Part shown: one piece after another, positions 1 through 11,765 of the stretch
How the letters are laid out: each line of letters opens with the position of its first letter
How positions within the stretch are numbered: the first letter of the stretch is position 1
NCBI RefSeq assembly: GCF_048771995.1
Contig: NC_133026.1
Span: 61,753,001 to 61,817,000, forward strand
Source of the DNA: Taeniopygia guttata
Lineage: Eukaryota > Chordata > Aves > Passeriformes > Estrildidae
DNA: 64,000 nt
Direction of reading: 5' to 3'
The notes under the pieces: model-generated
Told to the model about the DNA's origin: nothing
Databases searched by the model: none
Seen by the model: only the letters and a program-made list of their open reading frames with translations
Translations under genes and position numbers: made by a program

Positions 1-1143
1 AGAAATGTAACAAAAGTTTGGGGACCTGGTCCTTCTGTTGCTGCAGATGTAATAAAGTCATTACTTTGTTGAGTTGCATGCACCGTGTATTTGATTTCCA
101 GTTCCTAGGTGAGTTCTTAAGGGATTAGCTGAGTTTCAGTCTCTTCAGGTGTGCATAAACATCCTGCTGCCTCACACCCATGAAATTTCTTCCCTACAGA
201 TGTCAAAGTGCTTTGTGCAAAGTGTTGCTATTTTGGTTCATGGGTTTTCAATGTCTTGGCCAAACTTACATGATCTAAGATGAGAACAGGACATGGGCTT
301 CCTGATTCCTCCACTACTGCTCTACCTACTAACCCTGTTGTTTCCCTGAACCTTTACATATACTTTAGTAGATTAATAATTAACCTCCAAGTGGGGCACT
401 TTCAAGCAAATGTAAAATGAAACCAAACACTTGTCATGGTTTTTAGTCATACCAGATTTGCAAGTAGGGTGTGTTTAAATGATGCAGGTAGATAAAGTCT
501 TGTTAATTTAGATTAGAGTAAAAGTCAGTGCCTTATCAAAGCAAGTGACTAATTAGGAAAACTATTACCTTTTGGAAAAGAAACAGTTGAACTATCACTC
601 AAAATTATTTTAACTAATTGAACTGTGCAACTGCTCAGGCTCGTGCAGCTGCTAGGAAAGGAGAAAGAGAGCTTTTCCAAGGAATTGCCAGTGTTCTGGG
701 GGTTTTTTGATAATTTTGCTTTTAGAAAGTTAACAGTACTTGTCATCACTGTGTAAACATGGGGAAGGGAGGAGAGTCCCGTGAGTCATCAAGGAGCCAA
801 ACATACAGAATTTAAGTGAAGAACTGGAGCATTTGTATTAAATACACTGCCTTCATTCTCTTCACCTTACCAAGCCAACAGGACAGCAAAGTGCTCGTGA
901 ATGGTTCGAAATGATGAAGGGAATCTCAGGTCTGTAACAACAGACATTGGGCATTTGGGAACCTGCAAGGGTGGAAACACTAGGGCAAATTCATGGTGTG
1001 AAAAGAAAGATTACGATCAGACTGTATTTATGTTCAGACAGATACATGCAATTGTGAAGAATCATTAAATAACTGTTAACCACACCTGCACAGAGCCTCT
1101 GGCAATGCTGGCTTATAGAGAATCTCAAGAACTGCCATGTGCC
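1..1143. other. unique AT-rich non-coding DNA
   Basis: I recognise no gene or repeat here. The only short site worth naming is TGAGTCA at 782-788, an AP-1 consensus heptamer, next to a purine-rich stretch. One copy of a 7-mer is expected by chance, so no function is claimed. Confidence 0.6.
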
Positions 1144-1151
1144 TGACGTCA
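1144..1151. promoter_or_regulatory. consensus CRE palindrome TGACGTCA
   Basis: A full 8-bp cAMP-response element palindrome, the binding site of CREB/ATF bZIP dimers, in otherwise CpG-poor DNA. The CpG inside it is kept. About 45 bp downstream lies a strong splice-donor-like sequence (ACAG/GTAAGT, GT at 1197-1198), so the pair could mark a small cAMP-responsive promoter with a short first exon. The site itself is seen directly; the promoter role is inference. No TATA box is evident in the usual place. Confidence 0.4.
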
Positions 1152-1173
1152 TACCTTTGCAAGGAGAGAAAAG

Positions 1174-1202
1174 TCTTGGGTGTTAGCCCAAGACAGGTAA
1201 GT
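1174..1202 (+). other. splice-donor-like site after a small hairpin
   Basis: TCTTGGG and CCCAAGA form a 7-bp stem with a 6-nt loop. It is followed at once by ACAG/GTAAGT, which matches the U1 snRNA consensus very well. I see no good acceptor upstream that would make an internal exon, so if this donor is used it would more likely end a first exon. It may be a decoy. Confidence 0.3.
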
Positions 1203-1605
1203 AAAACATAGTCCAGAGACTTGTGCCAGTTTAATGTCTACAAGTGACTTTCTGGTGTGTCACACCCAGTATCTTCTGCCCTGTAAACCTCTCAGTAGTC
1301 CTGATTTCTTTGCTTATGACCAAGTCTTACTAAACATCTCCAAATTTGCTTGAATGCAATGGCTCCTTCCCTCTAAGTCAGTCAGGACTGTGAGGAGGTA
1401 GTGAGTATGTGCGCACAGAGGAGCCTAGCACAAACAGGATCCTAACTTCTCTGGGATTGTAATTGCTACTGTGGCTTCTCTGGGTTTCTTTTTACATGGA
1501 TCATTTTCCCTTTTAAAAATATTGGGAGGTTTTGAAATGGGAGGTGATGGAAATGGCATTTTAGAACCTTTTTATTTTTACTGTAAAAAATCATTTAATG
1601 GAAAT
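1203..1605. other. non-coding DNA, nothing recognised
   Basis: AT-rich sequence between the donor-like site and the purine/poly-G tract. I see no repeat family or coding signal. Confidence 0.55.
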
Positions 1606-1675
1606 GGAAAGGGGGGAGGGAATCAGGCAGGTTAAAGGTAGCGGGGGGGGGGGGGGAGGAGGGAAAGGAAAGGGA
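1606..1675 (+). repeat. poly-G tract with G-quadruplex potential
   Basis: A run of 14 G at 1643-1656 is flanked by GGGGGGAGGG (1611-1620), GGG at 1661-1663 and AGGG at 1670-1673. At least four G-runs of three or more lie within about 65 bp, so an intramolecular G-quadruplex is possible on the plus strand. Long mononucleotide G runs are uncommon in vertebrate DNA and unstable, so the exact length is also prone to sequencing error. Confidence 0.85.
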
Positions 1676-1680
1676 GTAAA

Positions 1681-3192
1681 GCTGAGATGAAGAGGTGAAA
1701 ATGAGGAGAAAGTTGGAGTAGAGAGCTCCAACTGAGAACACATTGCAGAGCAGTTCCACCTAGACTGCAGAAAATTTTCAGGGTGCCCAACAGTCTCCAA
1801 TTTGACTGCTTCTGCTGGTGTAATTTTTTGGACTGCTCACCTCTACAGCTTTCCTCAGGCTAGGGAGTTCTCTGGCTTTTTGTTTCCCATGGTGCTTTTG
1901 GAAGTGATTGTCTTTCATCTACATTTTCTCTCTTGGAGTATACTTTTCCAGTCTTTCATGGCTAGGGGTGGTTGAGGAGTGAAGGGGTTTTTTTGTGGTT
2001 GATTTTGGTTTTGTTTTGTTTTACACTGAATAAAAATAAATAAAAAAAAAGCAAAAGTGAAGGTCGAACATCAGTATGTAATTCCTAAAGGGGCTGGGGT
2101 GCATCAGTTTGAAAGCTCTTTCTACTTGCAATTTCTGTACAAAATATTTCCAGTTTTAATTTTTTTCCCTCGTGAAAATCTCTAGCAACTGTTAAGAATA
2201 GGAGGTTATGAATGAGAAACAGAGCATGACTGATACACAAAGGGATTCAAAGATTTGCGGACTTCAGTATTCATATATGACAAGAGTAAGCTCTGGCACC
2301 TGATGGATCAGGCAATGGAGATATTTACTCATCACTTATGAGAGTTCTTATTCATGGTTTGATTTATTTATGCCGTAAGGGTTTGGAAGGCAGCCCGTTT
2401 TTACCTTTTCCATTGGACACACGGTCAGTGCCTAGAAACTCAACAAGGCCCTACACAGACTAAAGATTATTTTTAAGAGTTGTCTAAGTGTTGTGGGAAA
2501 AATGGCCTCCTCCAGTGATACTTTAAAAACAGTCATCTCAGTAAGTAAATCTTGGTGACTTGGATAGAGTATTTTGAAGGCAGGATGTAACACCCAGTAC
2601 CCTCTTACCCCTACTCTGGCCTTTTAATGTACTATCATTAAAGTTTGGCCCCATGAGGAAGATCGGTGTAGTCAGGTACAAAGGCAAACTGAATAGGTGG
2701 GGCGCTCACTCCAGTGGGCCAGCATTCAAACCTTCAAAACTTTGTCAAGACTCATGACTATTCCCAGTTGAGACTTTAATTAAATGGTGCTGGATATGAG
2801 AGTATTCTATTATACTGGCTTGTGCTGCTGAAAGAAATAGTGCTATGCTTCTTGATTGAAGAGACAGAGTCAAGTGAATAATTCGCAACAAATAATTAGT
2901 CTAAATGTTCCTAAATGGTTCTTACAGAATCTGAGTCTGGTTGAGAAAGATCCTTATTTATTAATGCCATAGGACTCCCTTTCACATGGGGAAAGTTTAT
3001 TTATATAAGATGAATAAGTTAAAGTATGGACTTGCAAGTTCTTCTTGAGTCATCAGACCCAGAAAACATGTATTTTATATTAAGGTTAGTACAATCTTTC
3101 AAACAAAAACATTTATGAGTGTGCTTTAGCTGATGGGTATATGATGACTGACATTCCAGAGCCTCTTCTGCGCACACCTACGCTGGCATACT
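1681..3192. other. unique AT-rich DNA with an A-rich run
   Basis: An A-rich stretch at 2028-2050 looks like a retroposon tail, but I cannot recognise any retroposon body next to it. The rest is unremarkable; a short minus-strand open frame over the G tract is low-complexity proline/serine sequence. Confidence 0.5.
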
Positions 3193-3252
3193 TTTATACA
3201 CAGGAGTAATCCTAATTAATTTGGGAAAATTACTCTTGTGCATGAATGCACT
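3193..3252. repeat. ancient sauropsid dispersed repeat fragment (family uncertain)
   Basis: The segment CAGGAGTAATCCTAATTAAT, followed by an inverse-complement-like half (AAAATTACTCTTGTGCAT), resembles a palindromic dispersed repeat that I recall as common in bird, turtle and crocodile DNA, where GAGTAATCCCATTGA is mirrored by TCAATGGGACTACTC. The copy is degraded. I cannot give a secure family name, and a short match of this kind could be accidental. Confidence 0.45.
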
Positions 3253-4899
3253 CATTAGTATTTGAAACACCATGGTATAGTGAGTCTTCTAGATACAATC
3301 TTGATCTTACACTTAAAGGTGCCCACAATGTCCCATCTGGTCTTTAGGGCTACCTTAGCTCTAATGAAAACTGGCCAGCACCCAGTCCTTCCCCTGAGGG
3401 CTTTAGCATGGCTAAATTCTCTTCCTTACAAAGAAGTGTCCTCATCTGTGCTGTTGAGAGGGAACTGGCCTTTGTCTGTGTTATCTTCTGACCAGAGGCC
3501 TCTGTGTGGCATGAGAAAGTACTGGGTTAGATGGACAGCCCTTATCAGGAAGCTTGTTGCTAGTTAAATAGTGTGGACAATCACATGCCAGCTTCTTGAG
3601 GGCATGTCCTGGCTCTTTTTAATTCGCAAGTGCAAAATGTAACTTAAATTAATATTTGTGTTCATTTTATACCTTGAAGCTTTGATAAGGTATTATTGCT
3701 CCCATATGCTCTTGACAGGAAAGAGAAGCGCTGTTCTTCCCTTCAACAGTGTATTTTTGGGGGTGTATTGGCTGGCTTTCTGTCCCAGTGATGCTGAAGA
3801 ATTTTGCTCAAGAACATTGCAGGGAAACAGTCTTTTTCGGCATGTTGTGAGTCTTCCTTTTCAGAGGTAAGATTTGATGCAGCCTAAATATTTTTTTTTT
3901 TAATAAACTCCATTTCAGTTTGTTACAAGGAAACTACTGGCTAAGTTATTAAAGTGTCCAAATGTTATAGCACTAGTAAGAGTGGTTTTATTTTAAACAG
4001 TGGAGGACACTGATAATTTCAAAGGCAATAAGAAAATAAAGCCAAAGAACCAAATATATAATAGTCAGTTTGAACTGAAAATTTATACCTTTAACAATTT
4101 CTAAATATGTAGGTTCTGCTTTGCAGATAGTAGGTTGTTAGTGCTGCTGCCTGAAATTTTAAATGCCTGCACATGTTGTCACACCAGGGAATTGTTATAA
4201 TCTCATCCCAAAACAGGTGATGAAGTGATTTTCACCCTGTAGTACCTATTTCTGTTAGCTGAAAGGAAGCCTAAGACTTCCCAGGTTACCATCTGGGATG
4301 TATAACAGAGCTCTGAAAAGCATTTAACATCGATTCCAGTTGGTCTGCCTTTTCTTAGGAAGCACGTAAAATGGAGGTTCTTCAGTTTTTAATGCTTGAG
4401 ATACTCTGCTCATTTATTAAGATTATTTATGAAGAGATTATTTATGCAAGGTAATTGATTTTGAAAAGAAAAGCTGCTTTCATCATTAAATCAAATTTCA
4501 CCCTGACGTTAAGATAGGATTTAACATACTGAGCTAGACAAAAACATTGTGTAAGGTGAGAGGGATTGCCCCTCAAAATTTATTTGCTGCTTAGAAGCTG
4601 CACACTGTGTTCCACCTCAAGCATTGCAGATATTTTCTTCCTTTACCTGACTGCCACTCACTTATAATCCTTTTTGATATGACTTGTGCAGAAGAATGTT
4701 TCCCATCAGGCTATTTTGTAACATCTTTCTGCAAAGTGCTTGAACATTAATGCTTGCTCCAGGAAAAGGTGAGTTAAGATGTGCTTTTATGTGTCCTGAT
4801 AGCTGCCTTGCTTCATCAATACTAAAAAGGATGTTTTTATTGAAACTGAGTAATTTCCAAAAGTGCTCTTTCCACCATTACTGATGTGTTGCTTAACAG
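3253..4899. other. unique AT-rich DNA
   Basis: The only repeat seen is a 15-bp imperfect tandem duplication at 4420-4450, with two copies of AGATTATTTATG plus a few bases. A GTGAGT donor-like site at 4769-4774 has no upstream exon with an open frame. Short open frames at 3262-3567 and 3658-3870 match no family I know. Confidence 0.5.
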
Positions 4900-5255
4900 A
4901 GCCAGCTTAAGCTTGCCGTGCTGAGTTTTGTGTTGTTTGTGTTGCATTGGTTGGTTACCTCCTTCTGTTAACTTTCCATGCACAATTTAATTAAGCTGTG
5001 AATAATGGGATGTGTTATCAGATGGTACAGCATTATTAACTTCAGTGAAGTGTTGTGTGATGAACCAGCTAAAGATCTGGACAATAATTTATACATTCTT
5101 CACATTTAACTGTCAGTGCATTTTGGATGAAGATAGCTACAAGCATGTGTGATTGCAACCCTGCTGCTGAAAGAGGTGTGTCTGTTTATGCCAGCAAAGT
5201 GCTTGACTGTTGGTATAAATATAATGTCATGGTAATTACTGGTTATAGATAAAAT
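4900..5255. other. possible conserved non-coding element
   Basis: This interval has the texture typical of vertebrate conserved non-coding DNA: no low-complexity runs, many homeodomain-like TAATTA/AATTAA cores (for example near 4987), and no repeat match. Conservation cannot be judged from one sequence, so this only flags where an alignment should be examined. Confidence 0.25.
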
Positions 5256-5266
5256 GATGATCAAAC

Positions 5267-5281
5267 TTTTTTTTTTTTTTT
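5267..5281. repeat. poly-T tract
   Basis: Fifteen consecutive T. It could be the tail of an old minus-strand retroposon, but the flanks match nothing I know. Confidence 0.7.
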
Positions 5282-5284
5282 CCC

Positions 5285-8200
5285 CATCCAGAATGCTTTT
5301 ATTCTCCTAGAAACATTCTTCCTGTGTTCTTTTCATATAAATAACCAAAGTACAATGTTTCAGAGTTAGAAAACTGAGTGAAATAAGACAATAATAATGA
5401 TTAATTTCTGCATATATTTTTCTATGTGTTAATTGCCCATGTGCTGTAAACAGTATTCTCAAGTGCTCTTCTATACAAATTATTCATGACTTATTTTAGC
5501 TAAAAATCAACAACAACCAAAGAAACCCTTTATAATGTCTGTAATATACATATTTGCTATTTGTATAAGCACAATGGTGTGGTTTCTTTCCTCTTATTAG
5601 ATAACTTGGGGACCAAATTAATTCAATGCATATGTGAATAATATGGAAAATTAGAAAATAAACTATTGCAAACAATATCTAGTTTTAAAGTTGTTTTTCT
5701 TAAGTGTCTGGAAATTTAAATAAGCCTAGTCTGGTTTCTTAGTAAAGCAAAATAAAATGTACATTTCAGTAGAAATCAAACTGCTCACAAATGTTTTCAG
5801 ATAGAGGTTGGCTTTCAACAGCAAATGTCAATGCAAAGTTCTCCTGCTCTTTTCAGTTCATACTTCTGGCTGAAAGGTGTATGCAGTGTGACACAACATG
5901 TTGTGACTCCTCAGCAAAATGTTGCAATTCATATTGGTCAAAGTATGCAGAGTTTCAGAGCAGTGCATAATTTGTGATTGCAACAATCTTAAATAGAGTA
6001 TAAGCAATGGGAGCACATAAAATGTGTTTAGAGTTTCCATCTCATTCATAATTTTGACTCAGCAGTTCCAGCTGATTATTAGTAGTTTCTCCAACGAACC
6101 TGGATTGGCTAAGGGAATTCACTTTAACATACTGAAGAGTATTTTCATTAAACTTGGTCTATGCAAAAGTGGTTTTCTAAATTGAATTCACTGAACTAAT
6201 CTTGGTGCCTTTGCTATTGTGTATTGCATCAAGCAACAAAATAAGCAAGAAACAGAGTAGTAAAAAATATTATTTAAACTGGAAGTGAGGCAGAATTCAT
6301 TAGAAGGAGAATATGGACCATGCTTATTATAGGATTTGCTAATGCCCAAAAGTTCTTCTAACTAAATTTAATGTATGCAAATCATTATTTATGAGCAGTT
6401 ATTATCAACAGTACTAATAACTTCTATAGTACTAATAATAGCTATCTGGTCTAATTAACTGTTTTAAATTGAATTTTGTAATATTTGCAATTTTTCTCAC
6501 TTTTATGGGAACTAAATAAAATCACCCCCATTGCTTAACACAACTCCATTACATATAGGACAATTCTGGTTTTGGAGACATCATTTGAAGCAGAATTAAG
6601 TGGTGCTTAAGAAGGTTCCTCCTTGTGCCAACAAAATAGATAGAGGAATAAATTCGACACAAATTAATTGAGCATGTTTTCATACTGTTCTCTGAACAGT
6701 ATGAAACCAGTTCATTCTGGTGAAGTGCAGAAGGCTCACTTAAAAGTTTTGTACTGTAAACACTGTGTTTAGATGGTTCCAAATGGTGTGGGGGAATGCC
6801 CTTCTTGTGTTGGTTCTTTTCTGTTTTTCTGGTTAGAAAGAAAATGATTTTGTGATCTCCGGGCAGTTGTTTGTCTGGGTTTTTTTATTATTCTTTCCTG
6901 TAAAGAAAAAAAAAAAAAAAAGAGAAGAAAAATCTTGACCTAGCTATAAAAAGAAAGTAGAAGGCAAATTGATGGGAGCACAGAAAAGGGGATCTCCTAG
7001 CTTTTACAATGACCTCTTCAAAATGGTTTAAGGATGGCAATAGTGTGCATTAGTCTGCAGATTCCATGGGACCTCGTTCTGTTTGAGCAGTGAGGTGCCA
7101 TGTATACGTACCCTACGTAAGGTATAAAAATAAGTGTGAATGATAGCAATGCAGATAATACTGCTTCTTATAAATAATAATTAATGCTAATTAATGTTGA
7201 CTCTATATATTGTGGCTTGGATGAAACTCTGGCAGCAATTGGCAGACATGCTGATATGAAATCTCCACCCACAAAGATCTGCTGAAAGAGCAGTATCTGG
7301 TGTAAGGGAACCTGCCCTTTTAAGTGCAAAGAATACAAAGGTTTTCTAATTGTTTTTCCCTTTTGCAGGGAAAACAAGTTTGTTGCTTTAAAGTTGGTCT
7401 GCATACAAGTCTCCAGGAGCTAGACATGGAACAAATGCAGGATTAGATCATGTTCCTTATGTAAGCTTATAAGCAGTGTTGCACGTTCACTGGAAATAGC
7501 ACATGTAGTACAATGTTTTCCGAGAGTACTGGCCCATTCCCATGGGAAGATGTAGATGCCGATGCATTTGTTGAGGACAGGTGATGCCCTTTCCCAGATT
7601 GGGTGGGAGGCTGCTGAGCCATGCTGCTGTGTGGCTGTTCCACAAGATGCAGGAAGGCAGGCTACACAAACTGGTGCCAACAGGGAGGCTGACGCCTCCT
7701 CACTAGGCTTTGGTAAATCAGTATCTGCAAGTGTGTCCGCACATATGCATACTATTTTCCCTCTGCCACTTCCCTCCCACTCAGAGCTGCCTTCCTCCCC
7801 ACACTGCCCTCGAGTCAAGAGGTCAGTGCTACCACTTCTTTTTTCACCAGTCATGTTCTACCTCCTGTATTTTATTCTCTGGGTACTACTTTCCTTCCTT
7901 CCAGTGGAGGGTCAACAAGAGCCATTTGGCTGATTTAATGTTTTTCTGGGAAGGAAAGGATAAGACTTTAAAAAATAGGATGCCTTCAGGCAAAATGTGA
8001 TTTTCAATCAAAATTCTTTGTCTTAAGGGAGGGGATTTTTCTTACAAGGGAGAGAATTTGTCCTTACACAGCAGTTTTACCCACATTCCTCTGAAACACA
8101 GGAGGCTGTATGCTGTCGATGTCAGGGAGGATCAGGGACAAAATGACCATTGCCATAATAAAATAACCCATCTTCCCAGAGGGAGAGGAAGAGAGACAGG

Positions 8201-9903
8201 TTGTATGTGGCTTTGAAAACAAGAAGGAAAAGGAGAGATGGAAGTGCCTGGCTGTTCCTGTCTTGGTGGGGAGTGTTGTGGGGTCCCTGTTGACTGTGTG
8301 AGCAGCATCCTTGCAGCACCCTAAACACCCTTGCTTAGAGCTGTAGACCAGGCCATTTGCAAGAGCGGCTCTGTGCCTGCAGCAGCTCCCTCTCAGGCAG
8401 GGGGTAAATGCTACAGAAGAACTGGGCCTGTGGAGCTGCGATAACTGGCATTTCAAAGGTGAGATACTCTGTTTTCTTGTTTGTTTATTTGCTTCCCACT
8501 GGGCGATCAGTTATATGTTGAGATGGCTTGACTGGATACACACCTTCTTAGCAAATATGTTGATTCAACGTTTAGAGGATCATGTTTCTTTGTGGTGCAG
8601 AGTTATTTAATACAATATTTGTGGTAGGCTGATGACACTTGTGATGATCAAAAAGAATAAGTTGTGTTTAAGAATGTGTTAAACCAGTTCTGTCAAAATA
8701 GAGACAATAATAACCAGTAATTGTTTATTCATTTGAAAAGGAATAATTCCCCACAGATTTTGAAACACAGTAGGTAATGTTTTGGTTGAATTTTTATGAA
8801 GAACCTATACTTATGCCTACATTTCTGAAGCTGGGTATAGAGTACTATACTTGTTTTGTATGATTCTGGAATTGGAAAAACTGGACTATATCCCTGATCA
8901 TGACAAGGAATGTCTGCATAAAGTATTACAACTTTATGTGCTCAGATTTCATCTGCTAAACTGCTCTGGCAGGAGTGAAATTCTAGGATAGCAAAGGTAG
9001 ACTACACCTTCCTTCTTAAGCTGAGAAAGCAGGTAGGAAGGTGGGCAGGAATCAGGGAGATGGCACAGGTTCTGCCAGTTTGGGGGAAATCCTAACAGAC
9101 CAGTTTGGGACTGATCTTTCTTAATATTTTCCTTAATGCCTTGGGTGTAGACCCTTGTTGGACCAGACTTCTGAAATTCTCTGCTGACATAAGACAAGGA
9201 GGCATTCTCAAGGTAGAGATAATGTCCAATTCTTCCCATACAGGAAGTGTGAGGGCAGGAACAATAAAAACAGACAAAATGTTTAATAGCTGAAGGTTTC
9301 TGTCTTTAGTGGAAATGGTCATTCCCTAGCTAAAAATGCAGCACAAGATGGGAAAGAAAGTGGCAGAGAAAGATTTGCATATGGTAATTGACTACAGAAT
9401 AACTGTGAGCTTCTGGTGCAATCTGGGAAGAGCCAAATGGAAACAGTGGTCATTAATGGATTAGGTTTGCAATTAGGAAGTGACTAAAAATGAGATTCTG
9501 TTATAATCTCACAGCTGGAGTAGGAAGAGCAGCAAACCTAACTGGGCCTTCATGACCTGATGAGCAGGGCTCTTGATTCAGAAGTTAACAGTATCAATGT
9601 TAGTATGATGGCACAAGGCTAACGCAGGCCTTATTTTCGATCAAAAAGGCATGTGTGCTTTATTTACTGTATAGCCCCTACAGAATGGGAAATTACTGTA
9701 GACATTGCTGATTAAAAGTCTGAAATCCAATAAACTTCATTATTGAATGATGATAATGTACCATTTTAGTCATCTTGATTTTCATTAATTTCTCCATGTA
9801 TGACATATTTTAGACATTATGGAACTCGTTATTTATAATTGGTCTTGTGTCAACAAGCAGCGAAGATCAGGCTGTCTGCCTTTACTGAGAGTTGGCTTAA
9901 TTT
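5285..9903. other. unique AT-rich DNA with no recognised gene
   Basis: Contains a poly-A run near 6906-6921, a perfect hairpin at 6678-6706 (listed separately) and an AT-rich stretch at about 6360-6480 with several TAATTA/ACTAATAA motifs. The longest open frame of the window (144 codons, 7420-7854, minus) lies here. Its translation is rich in Ser, Cys and Pro, overlaps other open frames on both strands and has no recognisable domain, so I do not call it a gene. Confidence 0.5.
6678..6706. repeat. perfect 13-bp hairpin, 3-nt loop
   Basis: TTTCATACTGTTC is followed after TCT by its exact reverse complement GAACAGTATGAAA. Every base pairs and the next base pair outward fails. For one 64-kb sequence, a perfect 13-bp stem with so short a loop is expected about 0.01 times. 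A template-switch replication error is the simplest origin; a small-RNA precursor is less likely because the stem is too short. Confidence 0.85.
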
Positions 9904-10062
9904 AGTACTAATACTTAGCAGTTATGTAGTGCTTTAAAATTTCAAATATTAGCTAATTCATCATCACACCAATTGCTTTAAATACTATCAGCCTTCTATA
10001 ACGATGAGTAAATAGCTGTTGTTATCTATATTTCTGATATGAGGAAATTCAGACACAGATGG
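9904..10062 (+). repeat. MIR-type CORE-SINE, degraded
   Basis: The order of blocks follows MIR: an ACTTAGCAGTTATGTAGTGC region, CTAATTCATCATCACACC in place of the conserved stretch ending in CTCACAACA, then TATCTATATTTCTGATATG and GAGGAAATTCAGACACAGA in place of ATCCCCATTTTACAGATGAGGAAACTGAGGCACAGA. Divergence is high, as expected for a SINE that was active before birds and mammals split. The 3' part ends right beside the large palindrome at 10069. Family assignment is from memory of the consensus; orientation is plus. Confidence 0.65.
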
Positions 10063-10068
10063 CTGTTT

Positions 10069-10110
10069 TATATATAAATACACACAGGGACCTGTGTGTA
10101 TTTATATATA
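10069..10110. repeat. perfect inverted repeat, 20-bp arms, 2-bp centre
   Basis: The left arm TATATATAAATACACACAGG (10069-10088) is matched by its exact reverse complement at 10091-10110, with only GA between. The arms are made of alternating TA and CA/TG steps and could extrude as a cruciform. The exactness implies a recent origin or gene conversion between the arms, because old palindromes collect mismatches. It lies just after a MIR relic and is not part of the MIR consensus. Confidence 0.95.
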
Positions 10111-11765
10111 GGTATTTCAAAAGCACATATCGTTTCAAGGCTACTTGTTAGACCTGATTTGGTGTCCAATGGAGCCAATGGAAATTGTTCCATCAGCTTG
10201 AAAGTGTTCCCTTGCTGCCTAATTGAATTACCCAGCAGAGCCAGCTTCCAAAGATTACTCAGCTTGTATGGTGCACTTTGAGATGGGTTGTGATGAGAAG
10301 CACATCTGCTCCGGCTGTCAGAATCCTTACTGTGGTTGTAGGCGACAAACAAGCACCGAAAGTGATGAGGTTTGCTCAGCACCCAGTGAGTGAGTCCCAG
10401 AGGTGAGACTCTGTGAGGGCTCTGTTTTCTAGGAAAATAATTTAAGAGCTTGAAAATATTGGTTATAAAATGATGAGATTTTTCATGTGTTCCTAAGCAA
10501 GCATCACCTGTTGATTTTAGGAAGAAGTAGCCGGGAATTTTGACAGTCCCAACATGTATTTCTCAGTCTATTCAGATATCTAGATGACTTTAAAAATCTA
10601 TCCCTACACTTCGGTGCTATGTGGGAGTTAAAACTTAGATAGATATGTCTGTTGACATTTCCTGAAAATTCTAAAACTCAGCAATGTTTTTTTTATATTG
10701 CTTTTCAAAACCTGAAGTTCTGTGACGAAGTAAAAAGGAAAAGGAAAAGAAAAAAAAATCTTAACCTCAAAAGTAAAGCTGAAAGATCATAGAGATCCTT
10801 AATGATGTGGCCAGCAGCTCTGTAATGTCACCTAAATGTGATATACCTAGTCTACGTTTGACCATTTACGGGTAATCTTATGGTTCAGTTGTGTTCCTTG
10901 AAAGATGGAAATAACCCTTCACAAATTCAGGATCATATTGTCACATGTATTAATTCAGAGTTCTCATTCTTTGAGCATTTATGATGCTTTACATAAGAAT
11001 TATTTGTTTCTGCCCTTAAACTTATTAGGGTTTGTGACAGATAGCATAAAATGAGTAAAACCATATAGAAAATGTGCATTTACAAAATATATTATTGAAT
11101 TCCTTTTGATATTAATATTTACTTGATCCTAGTAGTTAGTAGTATAGTATAGCCCAAGCTTTGAAGGATGAGCTTAGAGTGGGAAAACAGCACAGACAGC
11201 ATTTTCTTCGCTGTCCTGCTACATGCTGCTAAGTATGTGCTTCTTTTGCCTGCCTTCCCAGCCAGGAACTTTGCAGTATATGGGAAATATCACAGTAACA
11301 AGAACACACAGAACAATCCTCTCTCCTATGCTGTGCTTCCAAAGAAAGCTTTTCATGTTTGTTAACATGCTACTTAGCAGCAATTGGGAAATGACAGATG
11401 CTGTATAGGGAGACCCCCTCCTTGGGCTTATTTCTGTAAAGAAAAAATGATGAGAAAGAGAGTTGTGTTCCTCCACGTGCCTCAAGGTGTCAGATATTAC
11501 TGGGGCACTGCAGTCAAACCTATGTTTTTACAGCAGATCAAAGGGGTGAAATGAGCCAGAGATGAAGGCTGCTGAACCAAATCCCCACCTGCTGCTGGCA
11601 TGTTGGCTGTGCGTGTTGTCAGGTTTTACACTCAGTAGTGTGGGATCAATACTAATGCAGCAACATGGTTGCTGTTCTCCGTTTCTGCTTTCAGAAAACA
11701 GAAAGCTTCTGTTTTCAGGTAACCTTCAGCATGTGAGGGGTTGTTTCTTTCTGTCTTTGTGAATC
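10111..11765. other. unique DNA, nothing recognised
   Basis: AT-rich single-copy-looking sequence up to the CR1 tail. Overlapping short open frames at 11168-11485 on both strands are mutually exclusive shadows and match no family known to me. Confidence 0.5.

Noticed and set aside
4684..4768. Possible exon ending at AAAAG/GTGAGT
   Set aside because: An upstream TTGTGCAG acceptor exists but all three frames are closed and the polypyrimidine tract is poor.
7420..7854. Longest open frame (144 codons, minus strand)
   Set aside because: Overlaps open frames on both strands, has no recognisable domain or splice context, and one frame of this length is expected by chance in 64 kb of this composition.
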